Source: Thermoleophilia bacterium UBA6103
Lineage (GTDB): Bacteria; Actinomycetota; Thermoleophilia; UBA2241
NCBI GenBank assembly: GCA_002423545.1
Contig: DIWP01000045.1
Span: forward strand, 6,661-70,660
DNA: 64,000 bases
Direction: 5' to 3'
How positions within the stretch are numbered: the stretch's first letter is position 1; each line of letters starts with the position of its first letter. This document shows, piece by piece, positions 1 to 8,323 of the stretch. A program made the position numbers and the translations under genes. The notes under the pieces are model-generated. The model saw nothing but the letters and a program-made list of their open reading frames with translations. It was not told where the DNA came from and made no database searches.

Positions 1-240
1 AGCGCCGTGCGCGGCATCCGCGACCGGGAGGGCTGTGGCGTCCTGCTGATCGATCACGACCTGCATTTCGTGATGGCCCTGTGCGAGTACATCTACGTGC
101 TCGACGCCGGTCGGATCATCTGCCGCGGCGTGCCGGAAGAGGTCCAGCGCGACCCGCTGGTCGTGGCGGCCTATCTGGGTACGCGCGGGGGCGAGGCGCC
201 GGCAACGGCACCGACGATGCCGGCGCTGGGCGAAGCATGA
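1..240 (+). CDS. livG: ABC transporter ATP-binding protein, LivG-like, C-terminal end only
   Basis: The gene enters from the left edge, so only the last 79 codons are present and the Walker A, signature and Walker B motifs lie outside the window. What remains is typical of the end of a LivG-type ATPase: the switch histidine region (LLIDHDLHFVMALC), then the 'Y-x-Y-V-L-D-A-G-R-I-I' strand and a 'G-x-P-E-E-V' segment near the C-terminus. LivG energises import of branched-chain or other amino acids with LivF, the LivHM permeases and LivK. A periplasmic-type binding protein (356-1564) and a LivF-like ATPase (1601-2326) follow on the same strand, which supports the assignment. Substrate specificity cannot be read from this fragment. 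Confidence 0.85.
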   Translation, partial: SAVRGIRDREGCGVLLIDHDLHFVMALCEYIYVLDAGRIICRGVPEEVQRDPLVVAAYLGTRGGEAPATAPTMPALGEA

Positions 241-355
241 GACGGGCACACCAGGCGATGCCGTACGATCGGGGCCGCCCGATCCGGAGGGCATCGAGTG
301 TGAAGACGCAAGCAGAGACAACGGACAAACGCGGAAGGCAGAAGGGGGAAGACAG

Positions 356-1564
356 ATGAGATCACGGAAGGGATCCACGCTGCTGGCTTTGCTGGCGCTC
401 CTGGCGCTGGCCATGGTGGCCGTCGGATGCGGCGGCGACGAGGGCGACACCGGCGACGGTGGTGACACCGGCGACGGTGGCGGCAAGGTCATCATCGGCG
501 CCGTCCTCGGTATGACCGGCGACGCGGCGCCCGGCGATGTGCCGGCCTCGGAGGCCATGGAGTACGCGGTCGATGAGATCAACAAGGCCGGCGGCATCGA
601 CGGCAAGCAGGTCGAGCTCATCATCAAGGACATGAAGAGCGACCCGGCGCTGGCCAGCACGGTCACGCAGGAGCTGCTCGACGCGGGCGCCCAGGTCATC
701 GTGGGTCCGGCGTTCCCCGGCATGGGCGCCGGCGCCGTGTCCACCGCCGCCAAGGAGAACGTCACGGTGCTGAGCGCCTGCTCCACGCAGCCTGAGTACA
801 CCGTGGTCGGCGGCACCAAGGCCTATCTGGTGGCCTTCGGCGACAACGTCCAGGCCGCGGCCGCCGCCGAATACGCGCTCGAGCAGGGCTACAAGACGGC
901 GTATACGCTGACGTCGCCCGACCTGTCCTACACGGAGCGTCTGCCCGAGTTCTTCACCGCGGCCTTCGAGAACGGCGGCGGCAAGACGATCGGCAACGAC
1001 ACGTTCACCATCGGTCAGCAGGACTTCGCCGCCCAGGTCACCAAGATCGCGTCGCTCGATCCGGCTCCCGACGTGGTCTACACCGGCATGTTCCCGCCGG
1101 ACACCGCGGTCTTCGTGCGGCAGCTGCGGGCGGCCGGCGTGGAGTCGGCCCTCTACGGCGCCGACGGGTGCGACCAGCAGCCGCTGATCGACCAGGCCGG
1201 CAAGGATGCCGACGGCATCGTCTTCAGCACGCACGGGTATCCGACGCCGGGCAGCCGGTTCGAGGAGTTCGTCGCCGGTCTCGAGGAGTTCCAGGGCAAG
1301 CCCCCGGAGGCGCCGGCTCTGGCCACCACCGGCGGCGATGTGATCGACGTCATCAAGGCGGCCGTCGAGAAGGCCGGCTCCACCGATCCGGCGGCCATCG
1401 GCGACGCGGTCGCGCAGCTGCAGGACGTCGAGGTCGTGAACGGCACCATCACGTATGCCGGCACGAACGGCGTGCCGCAGAAGACGGTGGCGATCGTCGA
1501 GATCGAAGACGGTCAGTTCGTCTTCAAGGACCAGTTCATCCCGAGCTTCATCCCGGAGCCGTGA
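356..1564 (+). CDS. livK: ABC transporter substrate-binding lipoprotein, LivK-like (branched-chain amino acid family)
   Basis: A 402-residue lipoprotein: a basic N-terminus, a Leu/Ala hydrophobic stretch and a lipobox (VAVGC, lipidated Cys25), followed by a Gly/Asp/Thr linker built from a short repeat (GDTGDGG twice). The mature part is a Peripla_BP_6 type I binding fold, beginning with IIGAVLGMTGDAA and containing the typical 'AGGIDGKQVELI' segment. It captures a ligand outside the membrane and delivers it to the LivHM permease energised by LivG/LivF. Start is ATG 356, preceded by a purine-rich RBS (AGGGGGAA, about 6 bases away). The ligand is unknown: the family binds branched-chain amino acids, amides, urea or aromatic acids, and the nearby molybdenum hydroxylase leaves room for an aromatic or heterocyclic substrate (inference). 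Confidence 0.9.
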   Translation: MRSRKGSTLLALLALLALAMVAVGCGGDEGDTGDGGDTGDGGGKVIIGAVLGMTGDAAPGDVPASEAMEYAVDEINKAGGIDGKQVELIIKDMKSDPALASTVTQELLDAGAQVIVGPAFPGMGAGAVSTAAKENVTVLSACSTQPEYTVVGGTKAYLVAFGDNVQAAAAAEYALEQGYKTAYTLTSPDLSYTERLPEFFTAAFENGGGKTIGNDTFTIGQQDFAAQVTKIASLDPAPDVVYTGMFPPDTAVFVRQLRAAGVESALYGADGCDQQPLIDQAGKDADGIVFSTHGYPTPGSRFEEFVAGLEEFQGKPPEAPALATTGGDVIDVIKAAVEKAGSTDPAAIGDAVAQLQDVEVVNGTITYAGTNGVPQKTVAIVEIEDGQFVFKDQFIPSFIPEP

Positions 1565-1600
1565 GGCCGCGGGACGTTCGCGAGATCTGAAGGAGTGACC

Positions 1601-2326
1601 ATGCTGGAGGTCGACGGTCTCGTCGTGCGCTACGGCGGCATCGAGGCGCTGCACGGCGTCTCACTGCGCGTGGACGCCGGCGAGATCGTCGGCCTCCTGG
1701 GTCCCAACGGGGCCGGCAAGTCCTCGACGCTGGCCGGCATCATGGGGCTCGTCAAGCCGGCCGCCGGCCACGTGCGTTTCGAGGGCGCCGACATCGCCGG
1801 TCACAGCACCGAGAGCATCGTCCGCGGCGGGCTGAGCCTGGTGCCTGAACGGCGACGGCTGTTCGGCCACCTCAGCGTGAGCGACAACCTGCTGCTGGGC
1901 GGCGCGGCGCGCAAGGACAAGGCCGCCGCGAAGCGCGACCGGGAACGCGTGATGGACCTCTTCCCGGTGCTGCGCGAACGGCTGGACCAGGCGGCCGGCC
2001 TGCTCTCCGGCGGCGAGGCCCAGCAGCTGGCCATCGCCCGGGCGCTTATGTCCGGGCCGCGGCTGCTGCTGCTCGACGAGCCGTCGCTGGGCCTCGCCCC
2101 CCTGCTTGTCGACAAGGTCTTCGACCTGGTGCGCACGCTGCGCGACGAGGGCCTCACCATCTTCATCGTGGAACAGAACGCCTACCAGGTGCTGGAGTTC
2201 GCCGACCGGGCGTACATCTTGCGCAACGGCGCCGTGGTCGACCAGGGAAGCGGCGCCGAACTGCTGGAGCGCGAGGACCTCTGCGCCCAGTACATGGGCT
2301 CGAGCGCGCCGGCCTGCAAGACGTGA
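1601..2326 (+). CDS. livF: ABC transporter ATP-binding protein, LivF-like
   Basis: A 241-residue ATPase with Walker A GPNGAGKS (residues 34-41), signature LSGGEAQQ, Walker B LLLLDEPSLGL and a switch-region 'IFIVEQN', the usual LivF pattern and length. It is the second nucleotide-binding subunit of the branched-chain amino-acid-type importer. A GTG at 1595 is in frame, but it overlaps the AAGGAG ribosome-binding site (1590-1595), so ATG 1601 at 6-base spacing is the better start. The gene follows livK by 36 bases and precedes the molybdenum hydroxylase genes by 100 bases in the same orientation, so the importer and the hydroxylase may be co-transcribed. Confidence 0.9.
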   Translation: MLEVDGLVVRYGGIEALHGVSLRVDAGEIVGLLGPNGAGKSSTLAGIMGLVKPAAGHVRFEGADIAGHSTESIVRGGLSLVPERRRLFGHLSVSDNLLLGGAARKDKAAAKRDRERVMDLFPVLRERLDQAAGLLSGGEAQQLAIARALMSGPRLLLLDEPSLGLAPLLVDKVFDLVRTLRDEGLTIFIVEQNAYQVLEFADRAYILRNGAVVDQGSGAELLEREDLCAQYMGSSAPACKT

Positions 2327-2426
2327 CGGCGCCACGGCGGCCGGGCGGCCGCGTTTCCCGATACCATCATGCGGCGCCTCGAGCGGCGCGCGAGCCTGTC
2401 GCTGGACAAGGGAGGAAGGGGCCGAG

Positions 2427-3041
2427 GTGGAGACCGTGGAAGGACTGAGCACCCGCATCCGCATGACCATCAACGGCCGCCCGCAGGGCTTCCTGCTCGG
2501 TCACGACCTCAGCGGCTCCGAGACGCTGGCCGAGGTCCTGCGCGAGAAGCTCGGCCTCACCGGTCTCAAGATCGCCTGCGATCAGGGCGCCTGCGGCGCC
2601 TGCACGGTCATCATGGACGGCAAGGCGGTGCTCTCCTGCATGACGCTGGCCGTGGAGGCCGACGGTCACGACATCCTGACCATCGAGGGGTTGCCCGACG
2701 ACGACCCGGTGGTGCGCGCGTTCGCCTGCCAGTGCGAGCCGGGCCACGGCACCGCCCTGCAGTGCGGCTTCTGCACGCCGGGGGCCGTGATGACGGCCCG
2801 CGCCTTCCTGAACGAGAACCCCGACCCGACCCTCGACGAGGTGCGTGAAGCCATGGCCGGCAACCTCTGCCGCTGCGGCTGCTACCAGGGCATCGCCCAG
2901 GCGGTGCTGGCGGCGGCCGCCGAGCTGCGGCGGCGGGCGGCTGCGGTGCCGGCCGCGGAGCCGACGGAGGCCGAGCCGTCCGCGGACGGGGCTGACGGCA
3001 CGCCCGGCCACGGCCCGCGAGGCGGGAGGGCCGAGGCATGA
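2427..3041 (+). CDS. Molybdenum hydroxylase [2Fe-2S] small subunit (CoxS/XdhC/HcrC family)
   Basis: A 204-residue protein of the xanthine dehydrogenase/CO dehydrogenase small-subunit family. The N-terminal plant-type ferredoxin domain has Cys51, Cys56, Cys59 and Cys71 (CDQGACGAC...C). The C-terminal all-helical domain carries the second cluster (QCGFCTPG and NLCRCGCYQG), with CRCGC in place of the commoner CRCTG. An Ala/Glu-rich tail of about 35 residues follows. It relays electrons from the molybdopterin site to the flavin. The start is GTG 2427, chosen because GGAGGAAGG (2411-2419) sits about 7 bases upstream; an in-frame GTG at 2436 is an alternative. The 3' end overlaps the start of the large fusion subunit by 4 bases (ATGA), so the two are translationally coupled. 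Confidence 0.92.
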   Translation: METVEGLSTRIRMTINGRPQGFLLGHDLSGSETLAEVLREKLGLTGLKIACDQGACGACTVIMDGKAVLSCMTLAVEADGHDILTIEGLPDDDPVVRAFACQCEPGHGTALQCGFCTPGAVMTARAFLNENPDPTLDEVREAMAGNLCRCGCYQGIAQAVLAAAAELRRRAAAVPAAEPTEAEPSADGADGTPGHGPRGGRAEA

Positions 3042-6000
3042 GCGCCGCCTTCGAATCTCGCGAGCCGCGGCGCTTCGTCGGCCGCTACCAGCCGCGCATC
3101 GACGGCCCCGAGAAGGCCGCCGGACAGGCCGAGTACCTCGACGACATCGCCCTCGGGTCGCGCTTCCCCGGCATGCTGCACGCGCGCGTGCTGCGCAGCC
3201 CCTACCCGCACGCCCGCATCCTCCGTATGGACACGCGCAAAGCCGAGGCGCTGCCGGGCGTGCACTGTGTGCTCACCTACGCCGATCCTGAGGTGGCGGC
3301 ACTCAAGCCGACCACCAACGCCTGGACGAGCATGAACACGGCCGGCTACCGGCAGATGTACTGGCCCAGCCTGCGCGACCGGAGGGTCCTCTCCGATCAC
3401 GTGACCTGGGCCGGCGACGAGGCCGGCGCCGTGGTCGCCGCCGAGACCGAAGCGATCGCCGAAGAGGCTCTGCGGCTCATCGAGGTCGAGTGGGAAGAGC
3501 TGCCCTTCATGCTGACGAAGGACGAAGCATTGGCAGATGGGGCGCCGCTGATCCACCCCGAGATCAACCCGGCGAACAACCTGTTCCCCAACGCCGAGGA
3601 CACGCAGGAAGACGTGTTCCACGAACGCGGCGACGTCGAGGCCGGCTTCGCCGCCGCCGAGGTGGTGCTCGAGGTCAGCGCCCGTCACCACCGGGCTGAT
3701 CACGGCTGCCTCGACACGCGCGGCTGCCTGATGGCCTGGAAGGGCGACAAGGTGACGTGCTGGACGAACCTGTATCAAGCCGACCAGACGCGCATGCACA
3801 TCGCCGAGATGCTCGACCTGCCGCTCAACAAGGTGCGGGTGATGTGTCCGTACGCCGGCGGCTCGTTCGGGCGCGGCAATGTCGGCGACCAGGTCTTCTT
3901 CATCTTCACCGCTCTGCTGGCCAGGCGCAGCGGGCGGCCGGTGCGCTTCAAGCACACCCGGCGCGAGGACTTCCACGACACGCGCAACGCCATCGACTAC
4001 CGGATCAGGGTGGGAGCGACCAGGGACGGTCGTATCACGGCCATGCAGATGCATGCCATCGGCGATGCCGGCGGCTATGCCGAGCACACCATGGCGGCCG
4101 TGAAGATGGTGCTCGAGCTCGATGCCATCGAGGTCCTGCTGCCGCACATCCCCAACATCCGCATGATCGGTCACTCGGTCTACACGAACACGATCCCCGG
4201 CGGCTGCATGCGCGGCATCGGCAACAGCCAGCTCAACATGGCGCTGGGTCTGATGGTCGACGAGTTGGCTGAGAGGCTCGGGCTCGACCCCGTCGAGGTG
4301 GCGCTCAAGAACTTCAGCCACGAGTGGGAGGAGCCGCCGAACAAGAGCCTGACGGCCGTTCTGCGGGCCGGCGCTGAGAAGGTCGGCTGGCAGCGCCGGC
4401 GGGCGCCGGGCCAGGGCGCGGCGCCGGACGACGGCGGCCGCGGCAGAGCGCCGGGGGCGGCCGATGACGACGTCGGCGTGATCGCCGGTACGGCGGCAGG
4501 CGGCGACGTGGCGCCGGATGGCGTCCGCAAGCGTGGCCTCGGCTTCTCCTTCAACCACGCCTGGCACGCCGGCTGGCAGGAGCTCATCCGCGGGCGGGTC
4601 CAGGTCGGCATCCGCGTCAATCCCGACCTCTCGGTGATCCTTCAGGCGCCACAGGTGGAGACCGGCGTGGGTTCCAACACCTGCGCCGTGCTGGCCTGCG
4701 CCGAGGTGCTCGACTTCCTCGCCGTCAGCGCGAAGGACGTCGAGTGGATCAACCCGGCCGACACCGAGACCGGTCTCAAGGACATGGTGCAGACCGACAG
4801 CTCGGTGAGCTACCTGCAGGCCGAGGTCATGCGGCCGGCCGCCGACGACATCAAGCGACAGCTCTGCGAGATGGCGGCGGCGCAGCTGGAGGCGCCGGTC
4901 GGCGAGGTCGACGTGGCCGCCGGACGGATCCTGCGCGACGGCAACGACGCCGGTCTGAGCGCGCACGACGTGATGCAGGCCGGCGACCTGGTCCCGCTGC
5001 AGGCCACCGTCACCGGCGAGATGCCGCCCGAGAAGACCGGGGCGCCGTACCTGGCTGCCTTCGCCGAGGTCGAGGTCGACAACGAGACCGGCAAGGTCGA
5101 GGTGGTCAGGCTCGCCATCGTCCACGACGCCGGCACGGTGATGTTCCCGTCCGGCGCCGAGGCGCAGCAGATCGGCGGTCAGGCGCAGGGTATCGGCGAG
5201 GCGCTCTACGAGGAGATCGTCTACGACCGCGCCAGCGGGAAGCCGCTGAGCTTCGACTGGATCGACTACACCATGCCGACCATGCTCGACATGCCCATCG
5301 TCGACCCGGTGCTGTTGGAGGTCTGGCGCGGCGCCGGTGAGTACGGCGCCTGCGGCGTCGGGGAGTCGGCCATCTGCTGCACGCCGCGGGCCATCCTCAA
5401 CGCCATCTACAACGCGACCGGCGTGCGCATCAACGCCATCCCGGTGAAACCGCAGACCATGCTGGAAGCACTGCGCCGCAAGGCGGAGGGGCTGCCGGGT
5501 CTCGATGAAGAGCTGCACGGCGAGATCTCGCACTGTCTGGACACGGCGCTGGCGACGTCGACGACGGCCGCCGAAGCAGGTGCGGTGCGCGCCGCGACGC
5601 CGGATGACGGTCGCGCGGCGGGCGACGACCCTGCGGCCGGGGCCGGCGATGCGTCGGTGAGTGGCGGCACGGCCGCTGAGGCAGTCGAGGATGCCCCGCG
5701 ACGGAGCACCGGCGGCGAGCGGGAGGGCGGCCGCCTGACGTATCGCCGCGCGCATTCGCCGGCCGAGGCCGGCGACCTGCTGGCCGAAGCCGGCCGGCAT
5801 GGAGCCGCCCTGGCCGGTGGCACCGACCTGCTCGGCGCCCTCAAGGACCGCCTGCATCCGGCGCCACCGGAGCTGCTCGTGGACCTCAAGGGCATCGCCG
5901 GCCTCAGTGGCGTCGAGTGGCGCGACGGCGCGCTGCGGATCGGCGCCCTGACGCGCATCGCCGATCTGGAGCGCGACCCGCTCGTGCGCGAGCATGTCCC

Positions 6001-8176
6001 GGCGCTGGCCGAGGCGGCACACGCCGTCGCCTCGCCGCAGCTGCGGACCATGGGCACCGTCGGCGGCAACATCTGCCAGGAGCCCCGCTGCTGGTACTAC
6101 CGCGCCGCCGACAATGCGTTCTTCTGTACCCGCAAGGGCGGCGCGTACTGCCATGCTCTCACCGGCGACAACCGCTACCATTCCATCTTCGGTTCGATGA
6201 AGGTGGACACGCGCCCGTGCACGGCGGCATGTCCCGGCGGCGTCGAGATCCCCGAGTACATGGAGCTGCTGCGTGCCGGCGACATCGACGGCGCGGCGCG
6301 GCGTCTGCTGGCGTCCAACCCATTGCCGATGGTCACCGGCCGCGTCTGCCCGCACGCCTGCCAGGACGACTGCAACCGGCGGCTCTACGACGAAGCGGTC
6401 TCGATCCGCGATGTGGAGCGCTTCCTCGGCGATCACGTCCTCGCGCATCCAGAGCTGCTGGGCGCGCCGGCTGCGGACAGCGGCCGACGGGTGGCCGTGA
6501 TCGGATCCGGCCCGGCCGGCCTGGCCGCGGCGCACTACCTGCGGTTGCGCGGTCACGGCGTCGTCGTCTTCGATCGGCAGGCCCAGCCGGGCGGCATGCT
6601 GCGCTACGGCATCCCGGCGTACCGCCTGCCGAAGGACGTCCTCGAGCAGCTGATCGCCATCGATCAGAGCCGGGGCATCGAGTTCCGCTGCGGCGTGACC
6701 TTCGGCTCGTCGACGGCGAGCGACCGTCAGGCGGCTGACCTCGCGGCCGAAGGCCGCATCACGCTCGCATCGCTGCGGACCGAGTTCGACGGCGTGTTCA
6801 TCGCCACCGGCGCCTGGGGTCTGCCACGCATCGGTCTGGCCGGTGAGGAGGAGCTTGCCGGCGGCCTCACGTTCCTCTCCGAGGTCGCCGAGGGCGCCCG
6901 GCGGGTGCCGGGGCCGCGCCTGCTGGTGATCGGCGGCGGCAGCGTGGCCATCGACGTGGCGGTGACCGCCCGTCGTCTGGGTGCCGAAGAGGTCACCGTC
7001 GCCTGCCTCGAGAGCTGCGAGGAGATGCCGGCGCTGCTCGACGAGGTGGAAGAGGCGCTGGCCGAGGGTATCGAGCTGCTGCCGTCGTGCGGACCGGCCA
7101 GACTGCTGCGCAAGCACGGCCGTCTGACGGGCATCGAGCTGGTCCGCTGCACGTCGGTCTTCGACGAGCAGTGCTGCTTTGCGCCGAGCTTCGACGAGAG
7201 CGACCGTCTGACCGTTGAGGCCGACGAGGTGATCCTGGCCGTCGGCCAGCGGGTCGAAACGGACATGCTGGCGGCGGCCGGCCTGGACCTTGAGGGCGGC
7301 CGGCTGAAGGTCGACGAGGCGACCCAGCAGACGTCGCTGTCCGGCGTGTGTGCCGGCGGCGACGTGGTGAGCGGGCCGGCGACGGTCATCGCCGCCCTGG
7401 CTGCCGGCCGTCGGGCGGCGGCCACGCTCGACGGGCATCTCAGCGTGACCGACGCCGCCGGCGACCGCCGGGAGTCGGCGAAGACGGCAGCCGACGACGT
7501 GCGCGAGGAGCCTCCGCGGCGCTTCCAGCGCTTCGATCCGGCCTGCCTCGACCGGTCGCCGGCCTGCTCGGTCACGGTGCCGGCGCCCGGGGACCGCTCG
7601 CTGACCGGTGAAGACGTTGCCACCGTCGATGCACGGGCGGCGGCCTGTGAGGCGCAGCGCTGTTTCGATTGCGGCTGCGTGGCGGTCACACCGTCCGACC
7701 TGGCCCCACTTCTGGTGGCCCTCGATGCGGACGTGGTCACCGGTGAGCGCACGCTCGCGGCAGCCGATTTCTTTGCCACGCCACCGGCCGGGTCGACGGT
7801 GCTGGCGCCGGACGAGCTTGTCACGGCGGTCGTGGTACCGGCGAGCGCGGTGCGGCGGCGCAGTGCGTTCCGCAAGTTCCGGCTGCGTAACACCATCGAC
7901 TTCCCGATCGTGTCGGCGGCCGTCTCGATCGACGTCAAGGACGGCACGATCGTCGACGCCCGGGTGGTGCTCGGCGCCGCAGCGCCGGTGCCGCTGCGGG
8001 CGACGGCGGCCGAGGACGCCCTCCGGGACCGGCCATCGGCCGACCTGGCGAGCGGCGAGCTTGCCCGGGAGGCGGCCGAGTCGGCGCTCGAAGGGGCGCT
8101 GCCCCTGGCGCACAACGCCTACAAGGCGCAGATCGCCGGCGCCCTCGTGCGGCGCGCTCTCCTGTCGCTGGCATGA
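3038..8176 (+). CDS. Giant molybdenum hydroxylase subunit: molybdopterin domain + flavin domain with [4Fe-4S] loop, split by an inserted GltD-like NAD(P)H oxidoreductase
   Basis: One uninterrupted 1712-codon frame. Residues 1-800 are the xanthine dehydrogenase-type molybdopterin subunit: Ald_Xan_dh_C domain, AGGSFGRG cofactor loop, and GVGE with probable catalytic Glu776. A low-complexity insert lies near 452-490 and an Ala/Asp/Gly linker near 805-897. Residues 899-1010 are the first half of a CoxM/HcrB-type FAD domain (ALAGGTDLL, GTVGGN). Cys1013, 1018, 1030 and 1038 match the extra [4Fe-4S] loop known in 4-hydroxybenzoyl-CoA reductase beta subunits. Residues about 1055-1540 are a GltD-like module: Fe-S cysteines 1061, 1065, 1104, 1108 and 1112, FAD motif VIGSGPAG (from 1155), NAD(P) motif VIGGGS (1297-1302), and terminal AGGD (1439-1442). 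Residues about 1548-1712 complete the FAD domain (TPSDLAPLLVALDA, FRKFRLR). The GltD module therefore sits in the loop after the fourth cluster Cys. Electron route (inference): substrate to Mo, Fe-S, FAD, GltD flavin and NAD(P). Substrate unknown. Confidence 0.88.
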   Translation: MSAAFESREPRRFVGRYQPRIDGPEKAAGQAEYLDDIALGSRFPGMLHARVLRSPYPHARILRMDTRKAEALPGVHCVLTYADPEVAALKPTTNAWTSMNTAGYRQMYWPSLRDRRVLSDHVTWAGDEAGAVVAAETEAIAEEALRLIEVEWEELPFMLTKDEALADGAPLIHPEINPANNLFPNAEDTQEDVFHERGDVEAGFAAAEVVLEVSARHHRADHGCLDTRGCLMAWKGDKVTCWTNLYQADQTRMHIAEMLDLPLNKVRVMCPYAGGSFGRGNVGDQVFFIFTALLARRSGRPVRFKHTRREDFHDTRNAIDYRIRVGATRDGRITAMQMHAIGDAGGYAEHTMAAVKMVLELDAIEVLLPHIPNIRMIGHSVYTNTIPGGCMRGIGNSQLNMALGLMVDELAERLGLDPVEVALKNFSHEWEEPPNKSLTAVLRAGAEKVGWQRRRAPGQGAAPDDGGRGRAPGAADDDVGVIAGTAAGGDVAPDGVRKRGLGFSFNHAWHAGWQELIRGRVQVGIRVNPDLSVILQAPQVETGVGSNTCAVLACAEVLDFLAVSAKDVEWINPADTETGLKDMVQTDSSVSYLQAEVMRPAADDIKRQLCEMAAAQLEAPVGEVDVAAGRILRDGNDAGLSAHDVMQAGDLVPLQATVTGEMPPEKTGAPYLAAFAEVEVDNETGKVEVVRLAIVHDAGTVMFPSGAEAQQIGGQAQGIGEALYEEIVYDRASGKPLSFDWIDYTMPTMLDMPIVDPVLLEVWRGAGEYGACGVGESAICCTPRAILNAIYNATGVRINAIPVKPQTMLEALRRKAEGLPGLDEELHGEISHCLDTALATSTTAAEAGAVRAATPDDGRAAGDDPAAGAGDASVSGGTAAEAVEDAPRRSTGGEREGGRLTYRRAHSPAEAGDLLAEAGRHGAALAGGTDLLGALKDRLHPAPPELLVDLKGIAGLSGVEWRDGALRIGALTRIADLERDPLVREHVPALAEAAHAVASPQLRTMGTVGGNICQEPRCWYYRAADNAFFCTRKGGAYCHALTGDNRYHSIFGSMKVDTRPCTAACPGGVEIPEYMELLRAGDIDGAARRLLASNPLPMVTGRVCPHACQDDCNRRLYDEAVSIRDVERFLGDHVLAHPELLGAPAADSGRRVAVIGSGPAGLAAAHYLRLRGHGVVVFDRQAQPGGMLRYGIPAYRLPKDVLEQLIAIDQSRGIEFRCGVTFGSSTASDRQAADLAAEGRITLASLRTEFDGVFIATGAWGLPRIGLAGEEELAGGLTFLSEVAEGARRVPGPRLLVIGGGSVAIDVAVTARRLGAEEVTVACLESCEEMPALLDEVEEALAEGIELLPSCGPARLLRKHGRLTGIELVRCTSVFDEQCCFAPSFDESDRLTVEADEVILAVGQRVETDMLAAAGLDLEGGRLKVDEATQQTSLSGVCAGGDVVSGPATVIAALAAGRRAAATLDGHLSVTDAAGDRRESAKTAADDVREEPPRRFQRFDPACLDRSPACSVTVPAPGDRSLTGEDVATVDARAAACEAQRCFDCGCVAVTPSDLAPLLVALDADVVTGERTLAAADFFATPPAGSTVLAPDELVTAVVVPASAVRRRSAFRKFRLRNTIDFPIVSAAVSIDVKDGTIVDARVVLGAAAPVPLRATAAEDALRDRPSADLASGELAREAAESALEGALPLAHNAYKAQIAGALVRRALLSLA

Positions 8177-8210
8177 CGGGCTGCTGGAGTCCCGGAGTCG
8201 CAGCGGCGGC

Positions 8211-8239
8211 TGGACGGTCACACCGTGGTCGAGTACGCT
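8211..8239 (+). promoter_or_regulatory. Candidate promoter (TGGACG-17-TACGCT)
   Basis: TGGACG (8211-8216, 4 of 6 with TTGACA) and TACGCT (8234-8239) are separated by 17 bases. Transcription would start near 8246, directly at the ATG of the 9-codon frame at 8247. Sequence resemblance only. Confidence 0.4.
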
Positions 8240-8246
8240 TCCCGCC

Positions 8247-8276
8247 ATGCGAGGTCATGCACATCGCCCGTCGTGA
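8247..8276 (+). CDS. Possible leaderless 9-residue leader peptide (MRGHAHRPS)
   Basis: A nine-codon frame starts at ATG 8247 and stops at TGA 8274-8276. It begins one or two bases after the predicted transcription start of the promoter at 8211-8239, and its stop codon directly abuts the left arm of a strong hairpin (8277-8323). That arrangement resembles ribosome-sensing leaders, but the peptide has no run of one codon type (His-Ala-His is the only bias), so the sensed signal, if any, is not obvious. The next full gene is 350 bases downstream. It may simply be chance. Confidence 0.25.
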   Translation: MRGHAHRPS

Positions 8277-8323
8277 CGGCTGGGCCGGGTAAGGCGCCGC
8301 AGGCGCCGATCCCGTCCCAGCCG
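8277..8323 (+). terminator. Strong hairpin after the molybdenum hydroxylase operon (terminator or attenuator)
   Basis: The outer stem pairs CGGCTGGGCCGGG (8277-8289) with CCCGTCCCAGCCG (8311-8323), 12 pairs with one mismatch. The loop contains a second stem, GGCGCC (8293-8298) with GGCGCC (8302-8307). No T-tract follows, as is common for terminators in high-G+C genomes. It lies 101 bases after the hydroxylase stop codon and could end that transcript or act on a leader starting at about 8246. Confidence 0.5.

Noticed and set aside
362..1654. A 430-codon minus-strand frame over livK
   Set aside because: Low-complexity shadow translation with no recognisable motifs, opposite a well-supported lipoprotein gene.
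2882..8248. A 1788-codon open frame on the minus strand opposite the molybdenum hydroxylase
   Set aside because: It is a mirror of the strong third-position G+C bias of the real gene; its translation is Arg/His/Ala-rich with no family motifs, while the plus strand has clear domains.
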